NCBI GenBank assembly: GCA_016719855.1
Contig: JADJYH010000015.1
Location: 1 to 64,000, forward strand
Source: Saprospiraceae bacterium
Lineage (GTDB): Bacteria > Bacteroidota > Bacteroidia > Chitinophagales > Saprospiraceae
Direction: 5' to 3'
Length of the DNA: 64,000 nt
This document shows positions 55,125-63,781 of this stretch, one piece after another (within the stretch, counting starts at the first letter, position 1; each line of letters opens with the position of its first letter). The position numbers and the translations under genes were made by a program. The notes beneath the pieces were generated by a model. The model saw only the letters and a list, made by a program, of their open reading frames with translations. It had not been told where the DNA came from and did no database searches.

Positions 55125-55168
55125 ATGCCGAGAGGGCGAGCAAGCACTGCCCTTTCGGCATTTTTTTT
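55125..55168 (+). terminator. Rho-independent terminator
   Basis: ATGCCGA..GGGC (from 55125) pairs with GCCC..TCGGCAT (to 55160) across an eleven-base loop, followed by eight T. Closes the lipase-SCP2 unit. Confidence 0.75.
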
Positions 55169-55318
55169 GCGCCGACGCAACCTTTGGCTTGCTTATTTCA
55201 CCTAAAGGAAAAATAAATGCTGCGGTCCTTAAACTTATCCAAATTTTAAAAGTCAATGGGCAACTTACCTCGAAAAACCAAACTTTTCCCCGACCCTCAT
55301 TTTCAAAATCAACTTAAC

Positions 55319-57009
55319 ATGGATAGAAGAACTACCATCGCCAGATTATTGGGGCAAAAAAGCACAGATAAAGCCGTAAAAGCGCCGCTTCATTTGATGC
55401 CGCCGCCGTAGTTTCAGGCCTTGCTCCATTCACTGGGCCTTTTGGCTTTGACCAAGCTGCCCACCTGCTGCGCCGAACCACCTTCGGTGCCACTTACCAA
55501 CAGATGAAGAATGTAGCAAACATGGGGCTGGATGCTGCAATGGAATTGCTCTTGACCGAGCCTGCTGTTCCCGACCATCCGGTCAACCCGAACTTCACGG
55601 ATGATCCAAACACGCCCATCGGCACCACTTGGGTGGACAAAGCAGTAACCCCAAATGTTGTTGGATTTTCGGCCTATAGAGACCAATCGCTTAGGTCATG
55701 GACCCTCAACCTCATTCGGTCGGAAGGAGTAAGCATCCATGAAAAAATGGTGCTGTTCTGGCACAACCACTTCCCAACTGCTGATTTGAACGACGCTAGG
55801 TATGTTTATAAATACGCCAGTTTGTTGCGGCAATTTGCGCTTGGCAATTTTAGGGATATGACCAAGGCCATGACCATTGAGCCTGCGATGCTCCGTTACC
55901 TGAATGGGCGTGACAACACCGCCGCCTCGCCCAATGAAAACTACGCCCGTGAGCTGTTGGAGCTTTTCACCATCGGAAAAGGGCCATTGGTAGGCCCCAA
56001 CGACTACACCAATTATACGGAACAGGATGTGGTGGAAATGGCCAAGGTGCTCACTGGTTGGGTGGACAATATCTTGAACACCCCTTCAAACCAGACTGTC
56101 ATTCAATCCATCAATTCCTTTTTTGCTCCCAACCGCCACAATACCACCACCAAGCAGCTTTCCTATAGATTCAACGACATCCAGATTTCAGACATGGGCA
56201 ACTTGGAATACGCCCATTTGATTGACATCATTTTCTCAAAGGACGAGTGCGCCAAGTTCATCTGCCGGAAGATTTACCTTTGGTTTGTGTACTACGACAT
56301 CACACAACAGGTTGAGGATGAGGTAATTGCGCCCATGGCCCAAATCCTGGTGGACAACGACTACGAAATCCAACCAGCACTGGAAGCCCTTTTGCGCAGC
56401 GAACATTTCTTCGACATCCTGAACGTGGGGCCAATGATCAAAAACCCAGTGGACTTCACGATGGGCGTCTTTAAAACATTTGACATTGACTTTTCGAACG
56501 CCAATTTGGAACAACAGTACCGGGTGCTTTGGCAAACCTTCCGCACCACGCTGAGCACCATGCAGATGCCCTACTACGACCCGCCCAGTGTGGCAGGTTG
56601 GAAGGCGTATTACCAAGAACCTGTTTTTTACCGAACCTGGATTAGCGCCGTCACACTGCCTGTGCGGCAGCTCTACACCACCCGGATGCTTAACCAGGGC
56701 ATTTCGTCATCTGGGTTTACAGCAAGAATTGACGTGCTGAAGTTAGTCGCCACGCTCGATACGCCCGAAATTGCGGATGACTTGATCAATGAATTGGTGA
56801 AAATCCTGTTCCCACAGCCCATCACCCAGTTCCAGCACGATTTCCTCAAAGGTATCCTGCTGCCCGGCCTGCCTGACTACGAATGGAACATCGAGTACGG
56901 CGACTACGTCAACAACCCGAACGATGTGAACCTAGCCAACGCCGTGAAATCCAAATTAACTAACCTGCTTTCGGCCATGATGAGCATGCCGGAGTTTTAC
57001 CTTAGTTAA
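55319..57009 (+). CDS. DUF1800 domain protein, frameshifted near the start
   Basis: From MDRRTTIARLLGQKSTDKAV at 55319, with a stop and shift near 55410 (CCGCCGCCGTAG), joining AVVSGLAPFTGPFGFDQAAH and LLRRTTFGATYQQM. The DUF1800 core is intact: MVLFWHNHFPTADLNDARYV, ENYARELLELFTIGKGPLVG, YTEQDVVEMAKVLTGW, AKFICRKIYLWFVYYDITQQ and MPYYDPPSVAGWKAYYQEPV. About 560 residues. DUF1800 proteins almost always pair with DUF1501, as here; biochemical function unknown. Confidence 0.85.
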
Positions 57010-57088
57010 GGATTGAAGGATTGAAGCATGGAGGATTGAAGGTGCGTCACGCCCCGTTAATCCTTCAATCCTTCAATCCTTCAATCCT
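57009..57088. repeat. Inverted GGATTGAA repeats between DUF1800 and DUF1501
   Basis: AGGATTGAAGGATTGAA (57009-57025) faces three TTCAATCCTTCAATCCT units ending at 57088. The stem may form a hairpin in the message between the two cotranscribed genes. Confidence 0.7.
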
Positions 57089-57099
57089 AAAAATTCCAC

Positions 57100-58647
57100 A
57101 TGAAACGGAGAAATTTCATACAAACCACCGGCCTCTCATTGCCCTTGTTGCTCAACGGTTTCAAGCTGCGGGCGATGCCGAAGTCATCCATATTTTCAGC
57201 CATTTCCAGTGAAAACGACCGGATTTTGGTGCTGATACAGCTCAACGGCGGCAACGATGGCCTTTCCATGATAACGCCGATCGACCAGTACGACAAGTTG
57301 GCCAACGCACGAGGTAACATCCTCATCCCGCAGGGCAGCTTGTTGGATGTTGGGTTCAACCAAGCGTTCCACCCAAGCATGACGGGCATCAAGTCCGTTT
57401 TTGACGAGGGCAAAATGGGCGTGGTGCAAGCCGTTGGCTACCCGAACCAAAACCGCAGCCACTTCCGCAGTTCGGACATCTGGACTTCTGGCTCACCAGC
57501 CACGGAGGTTTGGACGACGGGCTGGCTGGGTCGCTACTTCCAACAGGGGCAGCCCGATTTCCCGGAAGGCTACCCAAATGCCGACTATCCCGACCCATTT
57601 GCGCTGACGCTCGGTGGCAACGTGACGGAGACCTGCCAAGGCACGGTAGCCAATTTCAGCATGGCCATCAACGACCCGTTCAACCTCAGCCCGCTCACCA
57701 CTGGCGGCAACGATGTTCCACCGAGCACGCCCTACGGTGAGGAGCTGGCCTTCCTTCGGCAACGCATCGAGTCCACCAACGCGTACAGCGATGGCATCAC
57801 GGAAGCTGCCGACAACGGCTCGAACATGGCCACTTACCCAGACGACAATGCGCTGGCGCAACAGCTTAAGAACGTGGCGCTGCTCATTGCCGGAGGCCTC
57901 CAAACCAAAGTTTACGTCGTCAACCTCGGCGGTTTCGATACCCACGCCGGGCAGGTGGTGCTCGACCCGACGCTCGGCACTTACTCAGAGTTGATGCAAT
58001 TGTTGAGCGATGCCGTGACGGCATTCCAGCAGGATTTGAGCTTGCTCGGCATCGAAAAACGAGTGGTGACGATGACCTTCAGCGAGTTTGGGCGGCGCAT
58101 CCGCTCCAACGACAGTCTTGGCACCGACCACGGCGACGCTGCCCCGCTGATGCTCTTCGGCTCCTGCGTGAAACCCGGTTTCACAGGTGAAAGCCCCGAA
58201 ATTCCCGACAACCCAGAGGTGCAAGAGGCTGTGGCCATGCAGTACGACTTCCGCAACGTGTACGGCTCGGTGCTGATGGATTGGTTTGAGGTGGCCGAAA
58301 CCGATGTGCAGAACCTGCTCTTCCCCGACTTTTCTTACATCCCGCTGGTGGATGGCTGCAACGTGAGCGCCACCACGCAGTTGCCCGTGCCCGATATGGT
58401 GTTTACCCCCTACCCCAACCCGTTCAATGGAGAGGTAAACGTGATTTTTAAATCTGGCAACGAGCATGTCCGCCTGAGTGTCTTCAATAGCGCTGGGCAG
58501 GAACTTAACGTATTGATAAACAAGCGATTATACGCTGGCGAGCATACCGTAAAGTTCAAAAGTTCGGGCTTGTCCAGCGGCAACTACTACTTCCACCTGC
58601 GCCTCGATAACGGTCGGCAGAAGACAAAGCTGGTGGTGAAAGGGTAG
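57100..58647 (+). CDS. DUF1501 domain protein with Tat-like signal and T9SS sorting domain
   Basis: 515 residues, intact. N-terminus MKRRNFIQTTGLSLPLLLNG resembles a twin-arginine (Tat) signal, then VLIQLNGGNDGLSMITPIDQ, the DUF1501 sulfatase-fold-like pattern, with RSHFRSSDIWTSGSPAT and TFSEFGRRIRSNDSLGTDHG. The C-terminal 85 residues (FTPYPNPFNGEVNVIF, VRLSVFNSAGQELNVLI, SGNYYFHLRLDNGRQKTKLV) form a T9SS type A sorting domain, so the protein is exported to the surface. Ninety bases after DUF1800; the pair is a known conserved module of uncertain function. Confidence 0.9.
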   Translation: MKRRNFIQTTGLSLPLLLNGFKLRAMPKSSIFSAISSENDRILVLIQLNGGNDGLSMITPIDQYDKLANARGNILIPQGSLLDVGFNQAFHPSMTGIKSVFDEGKMGVVQAVGYPNQNRSHFRSSDIWTSGSPATEVWTTGWLGRYFQQGQPDFPEGYPNADYPDPFALTLGGNVTETCQGTVANFSMAINDPFNLSPLTTGGNDVPPSTPYGEELAFLRQRIESTNAYSDGITEAADNGSNMATYPDDNALAQQLKNVALLIAGGLQTKVYVVNLGGFDTHAGQVVLDPTLGTYSELMQLLSDAVTAFQQDLSLLGIEKRVVTMTFSEFGRRIRSNDSLGTDHGDAAPLMLFGSCVKPGFTGESPEIPDNPEVQEAVAMQYDFRNVYGSVLMDWFEVAETDVQNLLFPDFSYIPLVDGCNVSATTQLPVPDMVFTPYPNPFNGEVNVIFKSGNEHVRLSVFNSAGQELNVLINKRLYAGEHTVKFKSSGLSSGNYYFHLRLDNGRQKTKLVVKG

Positions 58648-58660
58648 TTGGTATTTTTGC

Positions 58661-58705
58661 GAGTTGGCGTATTGGGTAGGGCCTGTCCAATGCGCCAACT
58701 CGCCA
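58661..58705. repeat. Inverted GCGAGTTGGCG repeat
   Basis: GCGAGTTGGCGTATTGGG (58661-58679 region) faces CCAATGCGCCAACTCGCC (58687-58705), an 18-bp near-perfect stem with a short loop. It may end or process the DUF1501 transcript. Confidence 0.65.
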
Positions 58706-58808
58706 ACCACCCAATGTGCATTTTCCCAAAAAATAATCTCTTGATGGCGGCAAATGAATGGAAAATTGCGAAAGAGAGAACCAGCCTTAATCAATGCTCA
58801 ATTCTGCC

Positions 58809-58816
58809 TAGCTTTG
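58809..58816 (+). promoter_or_regulatory. Putative -7 promoter element
   Basis: TAGCTTTG (TAnnTTTG), 23 bases before the ATG at 58840. Confidence 0.5.
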
Positions 58817-58839
58817 CCGCCAAATTTATCAAGAGAAAT

Positions 58840-59889
58840 ATGAAGAGAATCTTCCTTCCGTGCCTGCTGCTTCTAGCTTTCCACCAGCTTTTTTCACAAA
58901 AACAAGACTACAAAGTCGCCTGTGTGGGGTTCTACAATTTAGAAAACCTGTTCGACACCATTGATAGCCCGGACACCAACGACTCGGAGTTCTTGCCAAA
59001 CGGCACTCGCCGCTGGACGACTGAAATTTATCAGGACAAACTCAAAAACCTGGACCGGGTGGTGTCAGAGCTTGGCACGGATGTGACCCCAGACGGCGTT
59101 GCCATTCTTGGTGTCGCAGAGGTGGAAAACCGGCTGGTGCTGGAAGATTTTGTGAAACAACCCAAAATAGCCGACCGAAACTACCAAATTGTCCACTACG
59201 ATTCCCCCGACGAGCGAGGGATAGACGTCGGGCTTATTTACCAGCCCAAATATTTCACAGTCACAGACAGTCGGGCGATTCCGCTGCTGCTCTACGGTGA
59301 CGACGGCGAGCGGAATTTCACCCGAGACATCCTCTATGTGAGCGGCCTGCTGGACGGGGAGCCGCTGCACGTGCTGGTAAACCACTGGCCCAGCCGCAGG
59401 GGCGGCGAAGCAGCTACTCGCCCGATGCGAAACGCTGCTGCACTAATCTGCACAAACGTGAAGGATTCCCTGCTGAACCTCGACCCGAACGCCAAGGTAA
59501 TCGTGATGGGCGACCTGAACGACGACCCGAACAGTCCCAGCGTGAAGAAGGTGCTGGCTTCTGCTGCTGATAAAAAAGAAGTGAAAAACGGGGGTTTCTA
59601 CAATCCAATGGAGGAGTTCTTTCGTCAAGGAATTGGCACGATGGCTTACCAGGATGCTTGGAGCCTGTTTGACCAGGTAATCATTTCTCAGGGACTGGTG
59701 AAGGAACGCCAAGACGGTTACCGGTTTCTCAAAGCGCAGGTGTACAACAAACCCTACCTAATTCAAAAAACAGGACAGTACAAAGGCTACCCGTTCCGAA
59801 CGTTTGACTTTGACAATTATATTGGTGGGTACAGCGACCACTTTCCAGTTTACTTGTTTTTGGTAAAAAAAGTGGTTGGGAAGCCGTAG
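58840..59889 (+). CDS. Secreted endonuclease/exonuclease/phosphatase family protein
   Basis: 349 residues from MKRIFLPCLLLLAFHQLFSQ, a signal peptide with cleavage near residue 20. EEP fold: KVACVGFYNLENLFDTIDS (N), VAILGVAEVENRLVLEDFVK (Glu), RGIDVGLIYQPKYF, VLVNHWPSRRGGEAATRP (NHW), KVIVMGDLNDDPNSPSVK (GDxND) and YIGGYSDHFPVYLFL (SDHFP). Similar Bacteroidota proteins are annotated endonuclease or extracellular nuclease; substrate unproven. Intact, own promoter and terminator. Confidence 0.88.
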   Translation: MKRIFLPCLLLLAFHQLFSQKQDYKVACVGFYNLENLFDTIDSPDTNDSEFLPNGTRRWTTEIYQDKLKNLDRVVSELGTDVTPDGVAILGVAEVENRLVLEDFVKQPKIADRNYQIVHYDSPDERGIDVGLIYQPKYFTVTDSRAIPLLLYGDDGERNFTRDILYVSGLLDGEPLHVLVNHWPSRRGGEAATRPMRNAAALICTNVKDSLLNLDPNAKVIVMGDLNDDPNSPSVKKVLASAADKKEVKNGGFYNPMEEFFRQGIGTMAYQDAWSLFDQVIISQGLVKERQDGYRFLKAQVYNKPYLIQKTGQYKGYPFRTFDFDNYIGGYSDHFPVYLFLVKKVVGKP

Positions 59890-59941
59890 TATTTTGAACA
59901 ATCAACGATAAAAAATAGGCTCTAAATTTTAAACGCAATAT

Positions 59942-59977
59942 GCGGCCTGTGGGATTTGATATCCACAGGCCGCTTTT
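59942..59977 (+). terminator. Rho-independent terminator
   Basis: Stem GCGGCCTGTGG (59942-59952) / CCACAGGCCGC (59963-59973), ten-base loop, then TTTT. Perfect 11-bp stem. Confidence 0.85.
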
Positions 59978-60008
59978 AATTTCAACAAGTTTTCCGGGGC
60001 AAAAAACC

Positions 60009-60016
60009 TACTTTTG
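60009..60016 (+). promoter_or_regulatory. Putative -7 promoter element
   Basis: TACTTTTG (TAnnTTTG), 21 bases before the ATG at 60038. Confidence 0.55.
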
Positions 60017-60037
60017 CTCAAACCGGTAGCAACAACA

Positions 60038-61330
60038 ATGTCCATAAACAAAGCTCCACTCGAACTCAATGATGGCTTCAAGTACGCCCTGGACGTATTG
60101 GAGAAGACCAACCAGAGCCTGTTCCTGACGGGGCGGGCCGGTACAGGCAAGTCCACACTGTTGCAGCTTTTCCGCAGCACCACCCGCAAGAAAATGGTGG
60201 TACTCGCCCCGACCGGCATTGCCGCCCTCAACGTGCAAGGGCAGACCATCCACTCGTTTTTTGGCTTTCCGCCACGGTTTATCCAAGCGAAGGACATTGT
60301 GAAGCACTTCAACAAAAAATGGTTCCAGAAAATAGACGTGCTGGTGATTGACGAAATCAGCATGGTGCGAGCCGACTTGCTGGACGCCATTGACCGCTCG
60401 CTGCGCCTCAACCGGGAGAACCCGATGCCGTTCGGCGGAGTGCAGATGGTCTTCGTTGGCGACCTGTTCCAGTTGCCGCCAGTGATTGCGAGCGCAGAGG
60501 AGAAGCGGGTGTTTGAAATGGCCTACCAGTCGCCGTATTTTTTTTCGGCAAACGTGCTTCGGGAGTTTGATTTTGAGAAAATGGAGCTTCGCAAAGTCTA
60601 TCGGCAGGAGCAGCGCCACTTCCTTCGGTTGCTGGATTCTGTGCGCCTCAACCAAGTGGACTACGAAGACCTTGATGACTTGAACCAGCGGTACGAGCCA
60701 CAATTTGAGGCAGAGCGCTCGTTCATCACCCTCTCTCCCCGCAACGCAAAAGTTGACCGCATCAACCTGCGGGAACTCGCCAACTTGGACACCTTGGAGC
60801 AATCGTTCACCGCCAAGGTGCAGGGCGAATTTGACCCAAAACAATACCCAACGGACATGGAACTTCGGCTGAAGGAGGGCGCCCAGGTCATGTTCATCAA
60901 GAACGACCCGGACGGGAATTTCGTCAACGGGACCATCGGCAAAATAACTGCTTTTGACAACGAGGGCATCAAGGTGTTCACCGACGAACAGGGCAGCCCG
61001 AAGGTCATCAATGTGGTGCCGGTCAAGTGGGAAATCATACGGTACCGTCCGAGCAAGGAGAATCCCGACGAGATTGAGGCCGAGGTCATCGGCACATTTG
61101 AGCAGTACCCGCTTCGGCTGGCATGGGCAGTCACTATTCACAAGTCACAGGGAAAAACTTTTGACAAGGTAATAATTGACATGGACACCGGAGCGTTTGA
61201 GTTCGGTCAGACTTATGTGGCATTGAGCCGCTGCCGCACACTGGAGGGCATCGTGCTTCGGCAGCTTTTGAAACACTCGGATATTCTGACCGATGAACGG
61301 GTGGTGGATTATTACGAGCAGAATTTTTGA
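60038..61330 (+). CDS. PIF1/RecD2-like SF1B helicase
   Basis: 430 residues from MSINKAPLELNDGFKYALDV, intact. Helicase motifs: I LFLTGRAGTGKSTLLQLF (GxAGTGKS), Ia VVLAPTGIAALNVQGQTIHS, II VLVIDEISMVRADLLDA (DEIS), III VGDLFQLPPV, and near the C-terminus VI-type AVTIHKSQGKTFDKVIIDM and YVALSRCRTLEGIVLR. GTGKS, TGIAA and HKSQG are characteristic of the PIF1 group (5'-3' DNA helicases). No HRDC or helix-turn-helix extension is present. Own promoter follows a terminator. Confidence 0.9.
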   Translation: MSINKAPLELNDGFKYALDVLEKTNQSLFLTGRAGTGKSTLLQLFRSTTRKKMVVLAPTGIAALNVQGQTIHSFFGFPPRFIQAKDIVKHFNKKWFQKIDVLVIDEISMVRADLLDAIDRSLRLNRENPMPFGGVQMVFVGDLFQLPPVIASAEEKRVFEMAYQSPYFFSANVLREFDFEKMELRKVYRQEQRHFLRLLDSVRLNQVDYEDLDDLNQRYEPQFEAERSFITLSPRNAKVDRINLRELANLDTLEQSFTAKVQGEFDPKQYPTDMELRLKEGAQVMFIKNDPDGNFVNGTIGKITAFDNEGIKVFTDEQGSPKVINVVPVKWEIIRYRPSKENPDEIEAEVIGTFEQYPLRLAWAVTIHKSQGKTFDKVIIDMDTGAFEFGQTYVALSRCRTLEGIVLRQLLKHSDILTDERVVDYYEQNF

Positions 61331-61391
61331 TTGGTACTGCTGCGAAATCCTGCCAGACATGAGCACTTAATCTGAACAAAATCAATCACTT

Positions 61392-61814
61392 ATGAAGCAG
61401 TCGTTGTGGTTAGCCAGTTTGTTTTTTATGCTGTTGGTCACACTTCCCCAAGCGGGCTACTCGGCCATTGCGAAACCAAGACCAACGGAGATTTCGAGCA
61501 AAAAGCAGGAAGCTTTTGCCGAAGGCAAGCAAACAAAGCGCATTTCGTTTAGGGAAAAAATAGGCGGCAAGGTTGCCAAATTCAAACAAAGACTCAAGCG
61601 GTGGAAGGATTCGATTCAGTTGGTTTTCCCCTCAGGAAAATTGTTGACGAGCTTGATTTTCTTGGTTTTGTCCATTGGTCTTTTTGCGGTGGGTGGACTG
61701 ACCAGCCTTGGTGTGCTTTTCAACGCCCTAGGTTCAGCGGCCGTGATAGTTGCCTTGCTGTTCTTTGTGCTTTGGCTGATGGAAAGGACCAATATGCCGA
61801 AACCTACTGATTAG
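61392..61814 (+). CDS. Small membrane protein of unknown function
   Basis: 140 residues. Signal or first helix LWLASLFFMLLVTLPQAGYS, a charged middle (FREKIGGKVAKFKQRLKRWK) and two C-terminal helices (LLTSLIFLVLSIGLFAVGG, AAVIVALLFFVLWLMERT). Family not recognised. Converges with and overlaps the next minus-strand gene by four bases. Confidence 0.65.
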   Translation: MKQSLWLASLFFMLLVTLPQAGYSAIAKPRPTEISSKKQEAFAEGKQTKRISFREKIGGKVAKFKQRLKRWKDSIQLVFPSGKLLTSLIFLVLSIGLFAVGGLTSLGVLFNALGSAAVIVALLFFVLWLMERTNMPKPTD

Positions 61815-62071
61815 GCACCGGGCAACTCGCTGTCCTTTTTCCGGTTTTTGTACCAAACAAACCCAATCGTGCCCACCAGTAAATAGGGCATCGCCAACAT
61901 GTAGAGGATGCCAGCGTTCAAGCCGCTACCAGCAGTGCCGCCGTTTTTCAAGTTGCTCTCAGCCCCTATTTTGCACATTGGGCATTGAGCGGTGGCACTT
62001 GGAGCAGCTACCGCAAGCATAACAGCGAACACTGCAATTTTGAACAGCTTATTTTTCATGGTAAACATCAT
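61811..62071 (-). CDS. Small CxxC membrane protein of the cytochrome oxidase assembly cluster
   Basis: 86 residues (MMFTMKNKLFKIAVFAVMLA; translation coupled to the gene upstream by ATGATG overlap). A signal peptide or helix, then AQCPMCKIGAESNLKNGGTA with CPMC, and one helix GILYMLAMPYLLVGTIGFVW ending KKDSELPGA. Members of this uncharacterised family sit with DUF420 and oxidase genes in Bacteroidota; a copper- or heme-related role is possible by context only. Confidence 0.7.
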   Translation of the reverse strand: MMFTMKNKLFKIAVFAVMLAVAAPSATAQCPMCKIGAESNLKNGGTAGSGLNAGILYMLAMPYLLVGTIGFVWYKNRKKDSELPGA

Positions 62072-62583
62072 TTGTAGTAAGGTTTAATCATCAGGTAGAG
62101 CACTGGGCCTGTCACTGCTACGTACAGCCAAAACCAATAGACCCACCTTGCCATTCGCTTGTGCCTGTCGAACTGCCCGGTGAACGCACGAATATAAGTA
62201 AACAAGATGAACGGGAAAATAACCGCCGCCAAGATGATATGTGTGATGAGCAGGGAAAAATATACGGGGCGAATCCAACCTTCACCGAGAAACTTGGTAT
62301 CGGCATTGGTGACATGGTAAAGTACGTATCCCAGCAAAAACAGCAACGACGAAATCATGGCCAGGGTCATGGCTTTTTCGTGCTTCTCGCGCTGCTTGTT
62401 TTTGATGAAGTAGAGGCCAGCCAACAGAATCAAAGCAGTTAACGCATTTAGCGCTGAGTAAACAGCCGGAAGAAAGGAAAAATCAATGCCCGTTTCAAAA
62501 TGGATTCGGTGCATGAACGTCACCAGCAAAAGCACCACCGCCGTGGTTGCCCAAGCTGCTCGGTTCAGTTTTTTCCAGTGCAA
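62068..62583 (-). CDS. DUF420 family membrane protein
   Basis: 171 residues, intact, about five helices (AAWATTAVVLLLVTFMH, AVYSALNALTALILLAGLYF, MISSLLFLLGYVLYHVTNAD, FSLLITHIILAAVIFPFILF, WVYWFWLYVAVTGPVLYLMI). The conserved histidines KHEKAM, THIILA and TGQFDRHKRMARW are typical DUF420 sites. The family is linked to assembly of caa3/cytochrome oxidase. Overlaps the downstream gene by four bases. Confidence 0.85.
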   Translation of the reverse strand: MHWKKLNRAAWATTAVVLLLVTFMHRIHFETGIDFSFLPAVYSALNALTALILLAGLYFIKNKQREKHEKAMTLAMISSLLFLLGYVLYHVTNADTKFLGEGWIRPVYFSLLITHIILAAVIFPFILFTYIRAFTGQFDRHKRMARWVYWFWLYVAVTGPVLYLMIKPYYK

Positions 62584-62634
62584 TGTCCGGTTGTTGCTGG
62601 CTCATATCACGTCATTTTCAGTTTTCAAAACAGG

Positions 62635-63243
62635 TCAACGCCGTTTTTGTTTTGGGACCACCTTGGCAATATGCTCCACCATTCGGCCCATTTGAACATT
62701 GTCGTTGATGTCATACAACTTCCTGATTGTCAAGCTGGTATCTGCCATTGCCACTCCGATTTCAGGGTTTGGCAGGTGGTAAACTTCATTGGCTAAATGG
62801 TTCCATTCCGCTGCCGACGTACCCAGCAGGTACCATTGCTTGTGGTCTTTGATGCCAAGTTGGGTTGCTGTTTCGAGCAGCGTTTTGGAGGAATCCATTT
62901 GGATGAAAGAAAGGAAAACAACGTCCGCTGTTTCGTCAAAGCTCTGGTGGACTTTGGCTATCCGATCGGCCAAGGGCCTTGCTGCGGCTAGGTCGTTTGG
63001 CAAGAAGTTGACCACCGTCACCTTGCCGTGCAGTCCTTCTGCGCTGATTGGCTCGTTCTGTTGGTTCTTGCATTGAAATCCGGAGACCTTGCCCAACATC
63101 TCCAACTCAGCGACTGCCGTGCGGGAGTGCGTCCTGCCCATGTACAGGTAGTACAAAGAACCGATCGGCATGATGAAAAGAACTGCAAAAACCACTGCCC
63201 TCCAGAATTTGTTTGCGGGCTTTACTGCTTTGATGTTTTCCAT
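62635..63243 (-). CDS. SCO1/SenC-like thioredoxin-fold protein lacking CxxxC
   Basis: 202 residues, one N-terminal membrane helix (FWRAVVFAVLFIMPIGSLYYL). The thioredoxin-fold core is aligned by GKVTVVNFLPNDLAAARPLA, VVFLSFIQMDSSKTLLETAT and WYLLGTSAAEWNHLANEVYH, as in SCO copper chaperones, but the usual CxxxCP after the first strand is replaced by LPNDLAAAR and the distal His is displaced. Copper binding by the classical site is therefore not expected. Located in the oxidase cluster. Confidence 0.75.
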   Translation of the reverse strand: MENIKAVKPANKFWRAVVFAVLFIMPIGSLYYLYMGRTHSRTAVAELEMLGKVSGFQCKNQQNEPISAEGLHGKVTVVNFLPNDLAAARPLADRIAKVHQSFDETADVVFLSFIQMDSSKTLLETATQLGIKDHKQWYLLGTSAAEWNHLANEVYHLPNPEIGVAMADTSLTIRKLYDINDNVQMGRMVEHIAKVVPKQKRR

Positions 63244-63258
63244 TGAAATTTGCTAACA

Positions 63259-63290
63259 AAAAAGGCGAGCCTGTTGGGTCTCGCCTTTTT
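63259..63290 (-). terminator. Rho-independent terminator (both strands)
   Basis: AAAAAGGCGAG (63259-63269) and CTCGCCTTTTT (63280-63290), perfect 11-bp stem with ten-base loop, flanked by A and T runs. It lies six bases after the subunit IV stop and before the SCO-like gene, so it may partly end the oxidase operon transcript. Confidence 0.8.
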
Positions 63291-63296
63291 GATTTC

Positions 63297-63725
63297 TTAA
63301 ATCAGGTATTGAGCCGTGGCTTCGTCGTAGTCGAGACTTCCGGTAGCCGGTTTTTTGTTGACCTCTTCGTGGTTTTTCTCGTCAATTTGGTTGCGCCGTG
63401 CGCCCCATGAAGCGCCCTCTTGGAAGAACGCAATCACCGCCCAAACAAGCAGCAGCATTGGTAAAAGCACACTCCAGCGGAGCCCCTGCACTTCGGTAGC
63501 CATGTGCATGAAATTGTACACGATGAAATATGCCTTGTAAAGACTGAAACCCACCATGAGCGCCATGTAAATATAGTGAAGCGCTCCCGTGAAATGCACG
63601 CCATGAATTAGGTGGCCTTTGGCGAGCAATGCAATCAACACCTCGATGATGGTGATGGCTCCCAACAATTTCAAGCCGTAAACAACTAGCTTTTTCTGTT
63701 CGTCATAACTTAAGTGACCTGCCAT
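63297..63725 (-). CDS. Cytochrome c oxidase subunit IV (caa3 type)
   Basis: 142 residues, intact. Three helices: LKLLGAITIIEVLIALLAKG, GALHYIYMALMVGFSLYKAY and LLPMLLLVWAVIAFFQEG. The pattern of a short N-tail (HLSYDEQKKLVVYGLKL), YFIVYNFMHMATEVQGLRW and the WxFFQEG region is that of prokaryotic caa3 subunit IV (COX4_pro). Downstream of subunit III. Confidence 0.85.
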   Translation of the reverse strand: MAGHLSYDEQKKLVVYGLKLLGAITIIEVLIALLAKGHLIHGVHFTGALHYIYMALMVGFSLYKAYFIVYNFMHMATEVQGLRWSVLLPMLLLVWAVIAFFQEGASWGARRNQIDEKNHEEVNKKPATGSLDYDEATAQYLI

Positions 63726-63781
63726 ATTTCCTAAATTTAGAATTTTTAACTTAGTTGAGAATGTGGTTGTTCAGCTTCGAT

